Below, piece by piece: positions 1 to 8,550 of a stretch of DNA of 38,332 nucleotides. The notes beneath the pieces were generated by a model. It worked only from the letters and a program-made list of their open reading frames with translations. It was not told the DNA's origin and ran no database searches. The stretch comes from CAYSHJ01 sp964589725 (GTDB taxonomy: Bacteria > Planctomycetota > Planctomycetia > Planctomycetales > Planctomycetaceae), in the NCBI GenBank assembly GCA_964589725.1, contig CAZPUJ010000716.1:1-38332 (forward strand), given 5' to 3'. Position 1 is the stretch's first letter. Every line of letters starts with the position of its first letter. A program made the translations under genes and the position numbers.

Positions 1-1832
1 CCAGTCGCCTTCAGTTTATTGTCCCACGGCGTGCGACCGTAGGAGATCAGGTAATGCCCGATCGTCTGCCCGCGCTTCCGAGCAGCCGCTCGCATCAGAT
101 CGACGTTGAACGCGGCACATTGATACGTCGAAGAATTATTCGCCCAGTCTTCGCCCCAGATGGCGTTCGAGTCATCGCGATTGAGCAGCTCGAAGTAATC
201 GACTCCCTGACTGCAAAAGTTCGCGTGATAGACCGCCCCGTCGCTGAAGTTGACGTTCGTCGGGAACGAGCGGCCGTGGGCCTCCTCAATGATCTTCTTC
301 TGAGCCGCCATGAAGTCGCCGAGCGCCACGGTCCGAAATCGCTGAGTGAAATAATGCAGCGTGGGATGTTGATCGCGCTCCGTTTCAACGACCGGCCGCA
401 CGGCGTCCCAATCCGGTTCGAGCAAGTCTTTCGGCGAGAGGCCAAACCCTTTCACCCACTCGCGAAAGCGATCGCGATAGCCGTCATCGCGAGCCATGAA
501 CGATGCCGGTTGGCCCGTCGGCTCGTCCATCAACATGCAGTAGGCGATGTCGTCCAGCTTGCGACCCGATTTGCGGAACGCCTCGACGTCGTGCTTGATT
601 CGCTCGCGCATGCCGTCGATGTCGGGGCGGCAGTACGAATCGTTCTTCATCATCCACAGCCCGCCGAGCGTTCGGCCGTGACCTCCATTGAACCCGAAGT
701 TGTCGAGCGTCTTCTGTTCGCGAGCCGTCACGGCCGCATCGACCGGCAACTCGTAACCACCGATGTTCTCACTGACGAGAAACGGAATCTGCTTCGGCCG
801 CTTGCCGATCGTTGGCCACTGAAACGCATCGGCCAGACGCCCGGTCTCCTCGGCGAAGTCGCGATCGCGCCGCAGAATGGCGATGTTTTCCGGCGACTCC
901 AAATTCGGCGGGACAATCACGACCAGCCCGTTCGGCAACGCCTCGACGTCAAACGTCTTGATGATTGCGATGTCGTCAGCGTTCGCGGCGCGCGGTCGCC
1001 CGAACTCCAACTTCGCTCGCAGCCGCCCGGCCTTCTCGTGATACGAATGCCGCACCGAGCAGTTCAGCGCGACCCCTGAATCCTGATAGACGATGTGCGA
1101 AATGTTGCACCACGGAGACCGCTCGCCCTCCTGCAACATCTCGTCACTCGGCGGAGCGAGTTCATCTCGCAGCCCGGCTTTACCAATCGCATGATGGCTG
1201 TACCACGGATCGCGATAGTGGTCCGCGAAGAGATGAAAATAAGCCGGCCGCTGATAGCCGTCGCCGAGCGTGACTCGCAGAAACGTCTGCGGCCCAAACG
1301 GCAGATGATTCGGCTTGAGATCGAAGTCGGTCGTGAGCAACAGACAATCGACATGCCGCACATACCCGACGCAGTTCTTTTGCTCGTGCTTGGCCAGCGT
1401 GAGCGTCACGTCCCCCGCCGGCAACTCCACCTCGAACGACTGCCACGCGAAGTTCCAATCCACGACGCTCGGCAGCACTTCCGAATCAAACACCTTCGCC
1501 GCGATCTCGCGCCCCGATGCCGACGCGCTGACTCGGAACGGTCCGCGCCACGCTCCGACCTGAATCGACCGCACCCACACGCGAAACTTCCCGGCCTGCT
1601 GAATCGTCACCGTCTTCATCGCGATCGCATCCCCCGGCCCATCCGCACCCCACATCGTCTTCACGCGCGACGCACGTTGAACCTCCGGAGTCGTCACCGC
1701 CTTCCAGCCCGACGAGGACGGCGCAAACGACTCGGCTTCGACAAAGTGCGTCTCCGCCAACAACCACTGCGGCAACAATGCCGTGAAGACCATCAGCGCG
1801 GCGATACGGAGAACGGCTTGCGGGGTGTGCAT
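1..1832 (-). CDS. Secreted glycosidase-like protein (3' end beyond window)
   Basis: An open frame runs leftward from an ATG at 1832 to the window edge without a stop, giving about 610 codons with the C-terminus missing. The first ~26 residues form a signal peptide (MHTPQAVLRIAALMVF, then a cut near LLAET). The next ~170 residues resemble a beta-sandwich carbohydrate-binding region (AKHEQKNCVGYVRHVD). The remainder reads like a TIM-barrel glycosidase, with segments such as GGHGRTLGGLWMMKND, YCMLMDEPTG and VNFSDGAVYHANFC. An acidic residue in DEPTG is a plausible catalytic candidate. I cannot place it in a numbered GH family. It is divergent from the cytochrome gene that starts at 1991. Inference: export and polysaccharide processing. 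Confidence 0.75.
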   Translation of the reverse strand, partial: MHTPQAVLRIAALMVFTALLPQWLLAETHFVEAESFAPSSSGWKAVTTPEVQRASRVKTMWGADGPGDAIAMKTVTIQQAGKFRVWVRSIQVGAWRGPFRVSASASGREIAAKVFDSEVLPSVVDWNFAWQSFEVELPAGDVTLTLAKHEQKNCVGYVRHVDCLLLTTDFDLKPNHLPFGPQTFLRVTLGDGYQRPAYFHLFADHYRDPWYSHHAIGKAGLRDELAPPSDEMLQEGERSPWCNISHIVYQDSGVALNCSVRHSYHEKAGRLRAKLEFGRPRAANADDIAIIKTFDVEALPNGLVVIVPPNLESPENIAILRRDRDFAEETGRLADAFQWPTIGKRPKQIPFLVSENIGGYELPVDAAVTAREQKTLDNFGFNGGHGRTLGGLWMMKNDSYCRPDIDGMRERIKHDVEAFRKSGRKLDDIAYCMLMDEPTGQPASFMARDDGYRDRFREWVKGFGLSPKDLLEPDWDAVRPVVETERDQHPTLHYFTQRFRTVALGDFMAAQKKIIEEAHGRSFPTNVNFSDGAVYHANFCSQGVDYFELLNRDDSNAIWGEDWANNSSTYQCAAFNVDLMRAAARKRGQTIGHYLISYGRTPWDNKLKAT

Positions 1833-1990
1833 CACAAGTTCCTGTTGTGGAGTGACCTTTCGGTCGAGCAATATCGCTGATCGCTGAACGATCCGCGACT
1901 CTCTGCCATGTTGTGGCGGTCGTTGGTAAAAATGGAGCCGACAGTTTCGGCTTGTCTCCCAACCTCCTCCCATTGAAGGCGCATCACTTC

Positions 1991-3187
1991 ATGAAGTCAC
2001 TCGTCACGCTGTTGCTCGCTGCGTCGAGCTTTGGGCTAGCGTTGGTGGCCACTGAGGCAAATGGTCAGGACAAGAAGCCGGAGACTGCATCACAACCGAA
2101 GGTCCGAACGAAGCCGAAGATGGAGTTTCAATACAAGTCGGCCGGCATCGAAGTTCCCGCCGCGACCGCCGATGAGCCGAAGGTCGCCGCATTCGGTCCC
2201 GACACGATTCTTGCCGCGCGGAAGTATCTCGACGACGGCGCGAACTATTGGGTGCGCGAGAAGAACTGCGTCGCCTGCCACAGCACCGGCGTCTACATGG
2301 CCGAACGACCGGCCCTGACGCCGCTGCTCGGCAAGCCCAGCGAGGAAGTGCTGACGCAGTTCATCAAAAGCATGCCCGACAAAATCGGCGAGCCGGTCGT
2401 GCGCGACGGCTCGAAGTATTACGGAGCCAGCATCCAGACAGTGTGGCGCAGCTCCGGACTGGCCGCATGGGACAAGCATGTGACGGGGACTCTCTCCGAG
2501 CACACCGACAAGGCGTTGCGGCAGACTCTGCAATGCCTCGCGGACGAAGGCTTCGTGATGACCTTCCCGCAAGTCGAGATTCCTTACATCACGACCGATT
2601 TCGAGCTGACCGTGCAAGCCGCGCGAGCCATCGCGATCGCTCCCGGCTGGCTGGCCTCCGTGAAAGATGCCGATTCGCTCGAACGCATCGAGCGGATGAA
2701 GTCCTGGCTGCGGCAGCACGAACCGATCAGCGATTACGAGCACGCGCTCAAGCTGCAACTCGCCGCGCTGCTGCCGGACGCCGTGCCGCAAGCTCATCGA
2801 GACGCCTCGATCGCAATGCTCTGGCGTCAGCAATTGCCGGACGGCGGTTGGTCCACGCGGCGGATGTCCGACCTGATGAAGTGGCATGTGAAGATGGACC
2901 CGAAAGTCATCGAACTCATCCAGTCGGAACCCGACGCCGCGAATCCCGGCAGCGATCCCTACATGACCGCCTTCGCCATCGTCCTGCTGCGCGAGTCGGG
3001 CATCCCCGCAACCGACGAACGCATTCAGCGCGGCGTCACCTGGCTGAAGATAAACCAGCGTGTGAGCGGCCGCTGGTGGATGAAGTCGCTTTACCGCGAC
3101 ACCTATCACTACAGCACCTACATCAGCACCGCGCAGGCTTTGCGAGCGTTGGCACTCTGCGGCGAAGTGCCGCCACTCGCGAAGTGA
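1991..3187 (+). CDS. Secreted cytochrome c-like / prenyltransferase-toroid protein
   Basis: 398 residues. I chose the ATG at 1991 because it begins directly at a signal peptide (MKSLVTLLLAASSFGLALVA); the frame is open further upstream but that part is not signal-like. Residues 93-97 read CVACH, a haem-c attachment motif (CxxCH). The second half has repeats typical of the squalene-cyclase/prenyltransferase alpha-toroid, including LPDGGWSTRRM and a C-terminal STAQALRALALCGE. The pairing of one haem motif with a toroid is seen in planctomycete exported proteins of unknown role. Expected location is the periplasm. No partner redox gene is adjacent. Function is not assignable beyond probable electron transfer or binding. 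Confidence 0.85.
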   Translation: MKSLVTLLLAASSFGLALVATEANGQDKKPETASQPKVRTKPKMEFQYKSAGIEVPAATADEPKVAAFGPDTILAARKYLDDGANYWVREKNCVACHSTGVYMAERPALTPLLGKPSEEVLTQFIKSMPDKIGEPVVRDGSKYYGASIQTVWRSSGLAAWDKHVTGTLSEHTDKALRQTLQCLADEGFVMTFPQVEIPYITTDFELTVQAARAIAIAPGWLASVKDADSLERIERMKSWLRQHEPISDYEHALKLQLAALLPDAVPQAHRDASIAMLWRQQLPDGGWSTRRMSDLMKWHVKMDPKVIELIQSEPDAANPGSDPYMTAFAIVLLRESGIPATDERIQRGVTWLKINQRVSGRWWMKSLYRDTYHYSTYISTAQALRALALCGEVPPLAK

Positions 3188-3371
3188 CGCCACGGACGAG
3201 GCCTTGCCGATGATTTGGGCTACGCCGATGTGGGCGTCAACGGTTGTAGGGATGTGCCGACAAGTAGCCCGCTTAGATTGAGACCGACGCGAGTGGCTTC
3301 CATCATCACCCTGCTGACGAACTGTCTGCGGGTTGGTTTTGAAAGCGGCTCCAATCCAAAGAAGGACGTTC

Positions 3372-5126
3372 ATGTTGAACTCGAATCGCTGGAGATGGAG
3401 TGTCTGTTTCGTGATGTGCGGCGTGCTGCTCGGCTCCGATCCCGTCAGAGCTGAGAACCCAGCCCCGGCGGCGAAACTGATTGCTCACTGGCCGCTTCGC
3501 GAAGATGCTCGCGATGTGGTCGGAGCGGCGCACGGGTTACCGGAGAATCTCACGTTTGATGGCGGGGCCGCGATCTTCAATGGTCGCAATAGCCGCATTC
3601 GGATCGAGCCCACGGATGCTCTCAATCTCGGCACGAAGGATTTTTCTCTGGCTCTGCGGATTCGCTGTCAGACGCCGATGACCTCCACGCTCGGCGACTT
3701 GGTCAACAAGTTCGACTCGCAGGCTCGGCGCGGGTTCAATCTGCATGTGGCTGGCAGTTCGCCGGCGTACAACGCCATGTCCGATACGCGGCATGTTCAC
3801 TTCGGCATCGACGACGGATATCTCAGTGCCTGGGAAGATCAAGGCAAACCTTGGCCGTCGAACTCGCTCATCACGAACCTCGTCACGTTCGAGGGGGCGC
3901 TGTATTGCGGCATCGCCGACGCCGATCGGCCCCATGATCGGGCGCGAGTCTTTCGTTTCTGCGCCGACAAGCAGTGGGTTGATTGCGGCCGGCTGGGCGA
4001 GGACGCGAACCACCACTCGGTGATGTCGATGCTCGTGCATCAGGGGAAGCTCTACGCTGGCACCGGCATCTGGGACTGGGTGCAGGCTCTGGGAGGACTG
4101 AAGGGTGCTCCGCCGCCGGCACCCACGCGAGTCTTCGTGTACGAAGGGGGCACGCGCTGGAAGGATCTGGGCCAGGTCGGCAACGGTTCGCGAGTTCTTT
4201 GTCTGGCCAGCTTCAACGGCGAACTGTTTGCCGGCATCGACAGCGTAGGAAAAGGACATGCCTACAAATACGACGGCCAGGCATGGACCGACTGTGGTTC
4301 GCCCGATGGCAAGAACTTCGAATGCCTCCTGCCCTGGGGCGACAAGCTGTACGCGGCCACTCACGGCAACATTTATGAGTACGGCGGTGGGCAGACATGG
4401 CGACGCATCGGCACCGCGCCGCACGAGATCAACCAGATCCATTCCATGCAGGTTGTTGGCGGGAATATTCTGCTGGGGACTTGGCCGCAAGGTTATGTGC
4501 TGCGTCGCGAGGGAGACGACCAGTGGGGGATCATCGGCCGGCTCGGCTTGCCCGCAGGTTCCGCCAAGCCGTGCAACGAAGTCATGAATCTCACCGTTTA
4601 CAACGGCAAGCTCTTCGCCGGCCTCATCCCCAAGGCCGAGGTCTATCGTTACGAAACCGACGGCGACTGGAAGCTGCTCGGTTCGCTGGCTCGCCGCGCG
4701 GACTGGGATGTCACGCAGACTCACACCTGGGCTCGCATCACCTGCCTGACCAGCTTTCAGGGCCGATTGTTCGCCGGGACCGGTTCGTGTCAGGGGCGAG
4801 CACTGGACACTCCCGCCGATCCCTCGCTGGGGCGAGTGTTGTCACTTCAAGCCGGCCAGGTCGTCAGTCACGAACGCGACATCGGCTCGGAGTGGACGCA
4901 CCTGACCGCCGTCCGTCGCGGGAGAATTCTGGAGCTTTACATCAACGGCAAACTCTCCACGTCCAGCCTGTTGCGAGACGGCCCCGCGTTCAATCTGAGC
5001 AACGAGTCTCCCCTGTGGATCGGCCTCGGCGCGCAGAACTACTTTCACGGCTCGATGTCCGACCTGCGCTGCTATGACGGTGCTCTGACCGCGGACGCCA
5101 TCCGCCTACTGACGGAGCGAAAGTGA
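3372..5126 (+). CDS. Secreted LamG-like protein with an inserted propeller domain
   Basis: 584 residues from the ATG at 3372, which has a GAAGGA-like ribosome site just upstream; a TTG further upstream is less likely. It has a signal peptide (WSVCFVMCGVLLGSDPVRAE). Residues ~30-120 look like the first half of a concanavalin/LamG jelly roll (LIAHWPLREDARDVVGAAHG). Residues ~130-480 contain kelch-like repeats (LYCGIADADRP, KLYAGTGIWDW, LFAGIDSVGKGHAYKYDG, LFAGLIPKAEVYRY). The last ~80 residues supply the second LamG half (WTHLTAVRRGRILELYINGK). A propeller therefore seems to be inserted in the lectin fold. Likely an exported glycan- or surface-binding protein. It ends 44 bp before the convergent gene at 5171. 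Confidence 0.85.
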   Translation: MLNSNRWRWSVCFVMCGVLLGSDPVRAENPAPAAKLIAHWPLREDARDVVGAAHGLPENLTFDGGAAIFNGRNSRIRIEPTDALNLGTKDFSLALRIRCQTPMTSTLGDLVNKFDSQARRGFNLHVAGSSPAYNAMSDTRHVHFGIDDGYLSAWEDQGKPWPSNSLITNLVTFEGALYCGIADADRPHDRARVFRFCADKQWVDCGRLGEDANHHSVMSMLVHQGKLYAGTGIWDWVQALGGLKGAPPPAPTRVFVYEGGTRWKDLGQVGNGSRVLCLASFNGELFAGIDSVGKGHAYKYDGQAWTDCGSPDGKNFECLLPWGDKLYAATHGNIYEYGGGQTWRRIGTAPHEINQIHSMQVVGGNILLGTWPQGYVLRREGDDQWGIIGRLGLPAGSAKPCNEVMNLTVYNGKLFAGLIPKAEVYRYETDGDWKLLGSLARRADWDVTQTHTWARITCLTSFQGRLFAGTGSCQGRALDTPADPSLGRVLSLQAGQVVSHERDIGSEWTHLTAVRRGRILELYINGKLSTSSLLRDGPAFNLSNESPLWIGLGAQNYFHGSMSDLRCYDGALTADAIRLLTERK

Positions 5127-5170
5127 GCACACGGTACCGAGGGAACCGCAGCGGTCGGCAAATCGGCGAT

Positions 5171-6004
5171 TCACTTCGTTCCATCCACAACCCGTCGCGC
5201 GGTGATGAGCAGAACCAGGGTCGTGACCTCCGGTTCAGCGGCCTTCTTCTTCAACAGACCGGACATATTTTTCTTGGCAGGTGCCGCAGACTCGGCGGGC
5301 AGACGATCGGACCAGAGGACGAGTGACTCGCCATCGCCCACCGTTGCGGAAAGCTCGATGCGGGTCGATTTGACGGTCGGAACCTGGATTCGTTGGTCGC
5401 TGTTTTTGGAAGTGGTGTGGACATCAACAACATTTGCGAATTGGAACTGAAGGTCGAGAGCGATCCCTTGTTCTTTCAGACGGGGACGAACCGCCAACTG
5501 AGTCCCTTCTGAGATTGTTTGAATGACCGGGTGGCGAGTGTCATCGACATCGACGACGAACGGGCGTTCGCTGGTATCGCGGACTTCGCCGGCTTGGCCA
5601 TCGAACAGGGTCATCTTGGGGGCGGACAGGAAACTCGTACGCCGGTTTCCTTGGACTGCTTCGATGAGCTGTTTGAGTTGGGCGTCGTTCAGCGATTGCA
5701 CGGCCACTGGAACCTTAGTTTCGACGACGGTGGTCGCGCTGATCAGTTGGATCGGGGAGGCGTTATCGGTCGCGACGGGCTCGGCAAACTTGGGCGTCTC
5801 TGGCTTCGCCGGAGACGCCGGGACGATCAGGTTCGGTTTCAATCCGATCTCGGCCAGCAACTTGGGAGAGATCGAAAGATAGCGAACTTCGATCGACACC
5901 TGCGCCGACGATGTCGCGTCGGACGGTACGGGATCTTCGGCCAGACACATGGCCGTCATTGAGAAGAGAACCGCGAGCGATGCCAGCGAGGTGAGAGAAC
6001 GCAT
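5171..6004 (-). CDS. Stand-alone secretin-like (GspD C-terminal-type) protein
   Basis: 277 residues. The start at 6004 is supported by an AAAGGA site 5-10 nt upstream and a signal peptide (MRSLTSLASLAVLFSMTAMC). The rest resembles the C-terminal secretin homology region of type II/III secretion and pilus outer-membrane proteins: a VPVAVQSLNDAQLKQLIEA segment, SAPKMTLFDGQAGEVRDT, SEGTQLAVRPRL, then VGDGESLVLWSDRLP and TTLVLLITARRV, which parallels the usual secretin ending. There are no N-domains and no secretion operon nearby. Whether it forms a ring or is a repurposed periplasmic domain cannot be told from sequence. The dead IS lies just upstream of it. Confidence 0.75.
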   Translation of the reverse strand: MRSLTSLASLAVLFSMTAMCLAEDPVPSDATSSAQVSIEVRYLSISPKLLAEIGLKPNLIVPASPAKPETPKFAEPVATDNASPIQLISATTVVETKVPVAVQSLNDAQLKQLIEAVQGNRRTSFLSAPKMTLFDGQAGEVRDTSERPFVVDVDDTRHPVIQTISEGTQLAVRPRLKEQGIALDLQFQFANVVDVHTTSKNSDQRIQVPTVKSTRIELSATVGDGESLVLWSDRLPAESAAPAKKNMSGLLKKKAAEPEVTTLVLLITARRVVDGTK

Positions 6005-6119
6005 GGGGAATCCTTTCCGGGTGAGTAGATTTGCGTGACCAGCGGTCTCTTCCGGAGGCGATCACATCGTGGGGAAGCTACGATCCAGGCAGCAACGTCA
6101 CAATACAAACTACAGCGTT

Positions 6120-7430
6120 CAGGGCCAGCGCCCACTAAGTCGTTGAGTTGAAGAGGACTTCGGAGAGGAACGAGACGCACCATCCGGCTTGTCGGCGTTT
6201 CATGGCGAGGCTAGTTTTGGTGTTGGGGTGCTGTTTGAGGAGTCCCAAGCTGAAGCGTCGGAGCCAGGCAAGGTTCTCGCCGACGTGGCGATCACGGGTG
6301 CGGCTTTCGTCTTCGCGGAAGGTCATGTCGAGGGTCCAATGGCAAGTGTTCTCGATGCCCCAATGGCCGCGAACGGCTTTCGCGAAGAGCTTCACGTTGC
6401 GTTTCAGGCTGCTGATCGAGCATTGGATTTCATCGGTCTCATCCGCCGATGGCGGATTGATTTCACGAGTGCGGATCACCAGGCCCAGAGTGCGGAGTCC
6501 TTTCCAACGCGGACGGCCCGGCAAATCGTCAGGCACGTTGACTTGGAAGTACGACCGCTTCTCCACTCGGCCGTGGTGAGTTTCCGTGGTCTCCAGTCGG
6601 CTGACTTTGACACGCGCGAAGTTGTCTTCCAGGTGCTCGGCGAAGAAGTCCGTCACCGCTTGTTCCATCTGACTTTGGTTTCCTTTCAACGGCAACACAT
6701 AGTCGCCACCGCCGTCCACGATCTTGGCAGCGATGGCGGTTTGAGTCCCCATCGCGTCGATGGTCACGATGGCACCCTTCACGTCGATCAGATCCAGAAG
6801 CTGCGGAATCGCCGTGATTTCGTTGGACTTCTCCGCCGTCGCCAATTGAGCCAGCGTCAGTTTTTGTTCGGTCGCCCAAACGCTAAGTGGTGCAATGCTC
6901 CCAGGTCGTTCTGCCGATCGTGAGAGCGTCGCAGTGTCTTCCCATCAATCGCCAGGAAGCGAACATCGTGCATTCCCACCAGCGACTGCAACCACGTCTC
7001 GAAGCAACGCTGAAAGGCTTCCGGACGTCCGCCGCGGCGGACTGCAACACGCGACGATCGGTGTCCTTCGACGGAATGCCCTTGGGCAGCGACAAGTGTT
7101 GCTGGAGCCACGCCGTCACGCTCGGCGATTTGGCCCACGTCGCGATCGCCGTCGGCCCGTCCGCTCCCGCGAGAATCGCACAAATCGAAATCACGATCAC
7201 ATCCACCAACAAGTGCTCGCGATTCACCTCCGACCGCGGATCGGGAAGTTCCTCAAAATGCTCCGTGATCGACTTCAAACTCGAATTCTCAGACGCCAAC
7301 ATCCCACACCTCCGTGCCGCAACCCTCAACCAGACGCGATCCATTCGCGTCGCACGGAGACAACAATAATTTCATTCCCTCAATCGCGCCAGCTAGTTAC
7401 CCATCCTTCCCAGAGTGCGCGCTAGCCCTG
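6120..7430. mobile_element. ISAs1-family insertion sequence, degenerate
   Basis: About 1.31 kb, within the usual ISAs1 size range. The left terminal repeat at 6120-6136 and the right one at 7414-7430 are inverted copies matching at 15 of 17 positions (left begins CAGGGCCAGCGCCCACT, right reversed CAGGGCTAGCGCGCACT). The transposase inside carries two frameshifts. No direct target duplication is visible in the flanks (left ...ACAGCGTT, right GCCGACAC...), so one flank was probably rearranged after insertion. Confidence 0.8.
6135..7302 (-). pseudogene. ISAs1-family transposase, two frameshifts
   Basis: The intact product would be about 380 residues starting at the ATG at 7302 (MLASENSSLKSITEHFEELP). 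The N-terminal part (LVDVIVISICAILAGADG) runs in one frame to about 7030. Homology then continues in a second frame (PEAFQRCFETWLQSL, VRFLAIDGKTLRRSHD) to about 6880. After another shift near VWATEQKLTLAQ it ends in a third frame (EITAIPQLLDLIDVKGAIVT, RGHWGIENTCHWTLDMTFRE) at 6135. The DDE-type core segments AIDGKTLR and HWTLDMTFREDESR are recognisable. ISAs1 transposases are normally a single ORF, so two shifts mean the gene is inactive rather than recoded. Confidence 0.85.
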
Positions 7431-7431
7431 G

Positions 7432-7620
7432 CCGACACCACCGTTGACCTTGAAGGAAAAGGCAAACGAAATCCGAGAACGATTGAAAGATACAGAGCGC
7501 GGAAAGGTTATCGAAGAAATGGAAAAGGAGGCGCTTGCTGGGAATCCCGAACCAATGTTTGACCTGATGAAAAAGATGGGTGATTTCCTAAAATCACGAT
7601 TGGACGAATCAAAGAAGTGA
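7432..7620 (+). pseudogene. Truncated charged ORF abutting the IS
   Basis: Immediately outside the right IS end an open frame of ~60 codons ends at the TGA at 7618-7620. It has no convincing start, since the frame is closed by a TAG inside the IS terminus. The translation is strongly charged and helical (EIRERLKDTERGKVIEEMEK, then MKKMGDFLKSRLDESKK), unlike random frame shadows here. I interpret it as the 3' tail of a gene whose 5' part was lost when the IS inserted or rearranged. The family is not recognised. Confidence 0.45.
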
Positions 7621-7650
7621 TCCTACCGCAATGGTGGTGAAACGAGAGCC

Positions 7651-7777
7651 GGGGTCAACTCTTCAAATTCCAATTTTGGCCTCACGAATGAGGCGCGATG
7701 TCAATTGGAGTGGCGATGTGGAATTTGAGTCTGGGGCGAATCGGATCGCCAAAAATGAAATTCAAAGACCTGACCCC
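7651..7777. repeat. MITE/REP-like palindromic element
   Basis: The ends form an imperfect inverted repeat of ~26 bp: 7651-7677 starts GGGGTCAACTCTTCAAATTC, and the complement of 7752-7777 starts GGGGTCAGGTCTTTGAATTT. Inside are smaller hairpins such as GCCTCA-CGAA-TGAGGC near 7679. There is no coding capacity. The GGGGTCA...CTTTGAATTT ends resemble repeats mobilised by REP-associated tyrosine transposases; that link is inferred from memory of such sequences. From 7778 to 8009 I see no gene, only a further short hairpin at about 7788. Confidence 0.55.
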
Positions 7778-8009
7778 TGACCCCTTATCGGGTGAAAACT
7801 TCGCCCGATCTCATCATCAGCGGCTGTGGCAACGCCGAAAAGGTTGATCGTCATCCACACGACTTGGCAGGTGAATGTCGCAGCAATAGTTTCGTGTCGG
7901 CATCAATCGCCGCATTCAGAATTGCGACCTCGAAAAGCCGCGTGCGGATCACTGAGCTGTTCGGTGTTTCCTTGCGTCTCCTGTGAACCGACACGGAATC
8001 AATCATCGC

Positions 8010-8513
8010 ATGAAACCTAAGAAACGCGCCGCGGCCAAACCCACGGGGGCGGCTGGCAAAGGCAAGCGATCCACCGCCACCATGAGCAAGGCTCGCTTGG
8101 TAGCCGCGAAGCCGGTCCTCCTCGCGGGGGGCAACCCTCAGATCGCGAAGGCCGACGGCGACGCTCCCGTGCGAGCCTTCATCGCGGCCATGCCGGGCTG
8201 GAAACGGGACGTGGGACGCCGCCTCGATGCGCTCATCGTGCGCATCGTGCCCAACGTGCGCAAGGCCGTGAGGTGGAACACCCCCTTCTATGGCATCGAG
8301 GGCCAGGGCTGGTTCCTCGGTTTCCATTGCTTGACGAAGTACGTCAAGGTGGCATTCTTCAGCGGCACGTCGCTGCGGCCACTCCCCCCCGTCGAGTCCA
8401 AGAACCAGGGGACGCGATACTTCCACATCCACGAGGACGACCAGTTCGACGAGAAGCTCGTGGCGAGTTGGATTCGGCAGGCATCGGAGCTGCCCGGTAT
8501 GGATTGCTTTTGA
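8010..8513 (+). CDS. DUF1801 (YdhG-like) protein
   Basis: 167 residues from the ATG at 8010; a GTG at 7983 is possible but weaker. The first ~45 residues are Lys/Ala-rich and probably disordered. Residues ~50-165 match DUF1801: PVRAFIAAMPGWKRDVGRRL, VRKAVRWNTPFYGIEGQGW, KYVKVAFFSGTSL, and a C-terminal IRQASELPG. The fold is related to iron-chaperone frataxin-like YdhG proteins, but the biochemical role is unknown. It begins a same-strand series of small enzymes and lies 37 bp before the AlkD-like gene. Confidence 0.9.
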   Translation: MKPKKRAAAKPTGAAGKGKRSTATMSKARLVAAKPVLLAGGNPQIAKADGDAPVRAFIAAMPGWKRDVGRRLDALIVRIVPNVRKAVRWNTPFYGIEGQGWFLGFHCLTKYVKVAFFSGTSLRPLPPVESKNQGTRYFHIHEDDQFDEKLVASWIRQASELPGMDCF

Positions 8514-8550
8514 TCGACAGCTTGAAGCCAACCAGCATGGGGAAGAAGCG

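Noticed and set aside
2090..3373. 427-codon minus-strand ORF opposite the cytochrome/toroid gene
   Set aside because: The plus strand carries a signal peptide, CxxCH and toroid repeats; the antisense translation is low-complexity and has no domain. High GC at third positions creates long shadows.
6135..7302. Programmed frameshifting of the transposase
   Set aside because: Programmed -1 shifting belongs to other IS families; ISAs1 uses one ORF, and two shifts at unrelated sites without slippery heptamers indicate decay.
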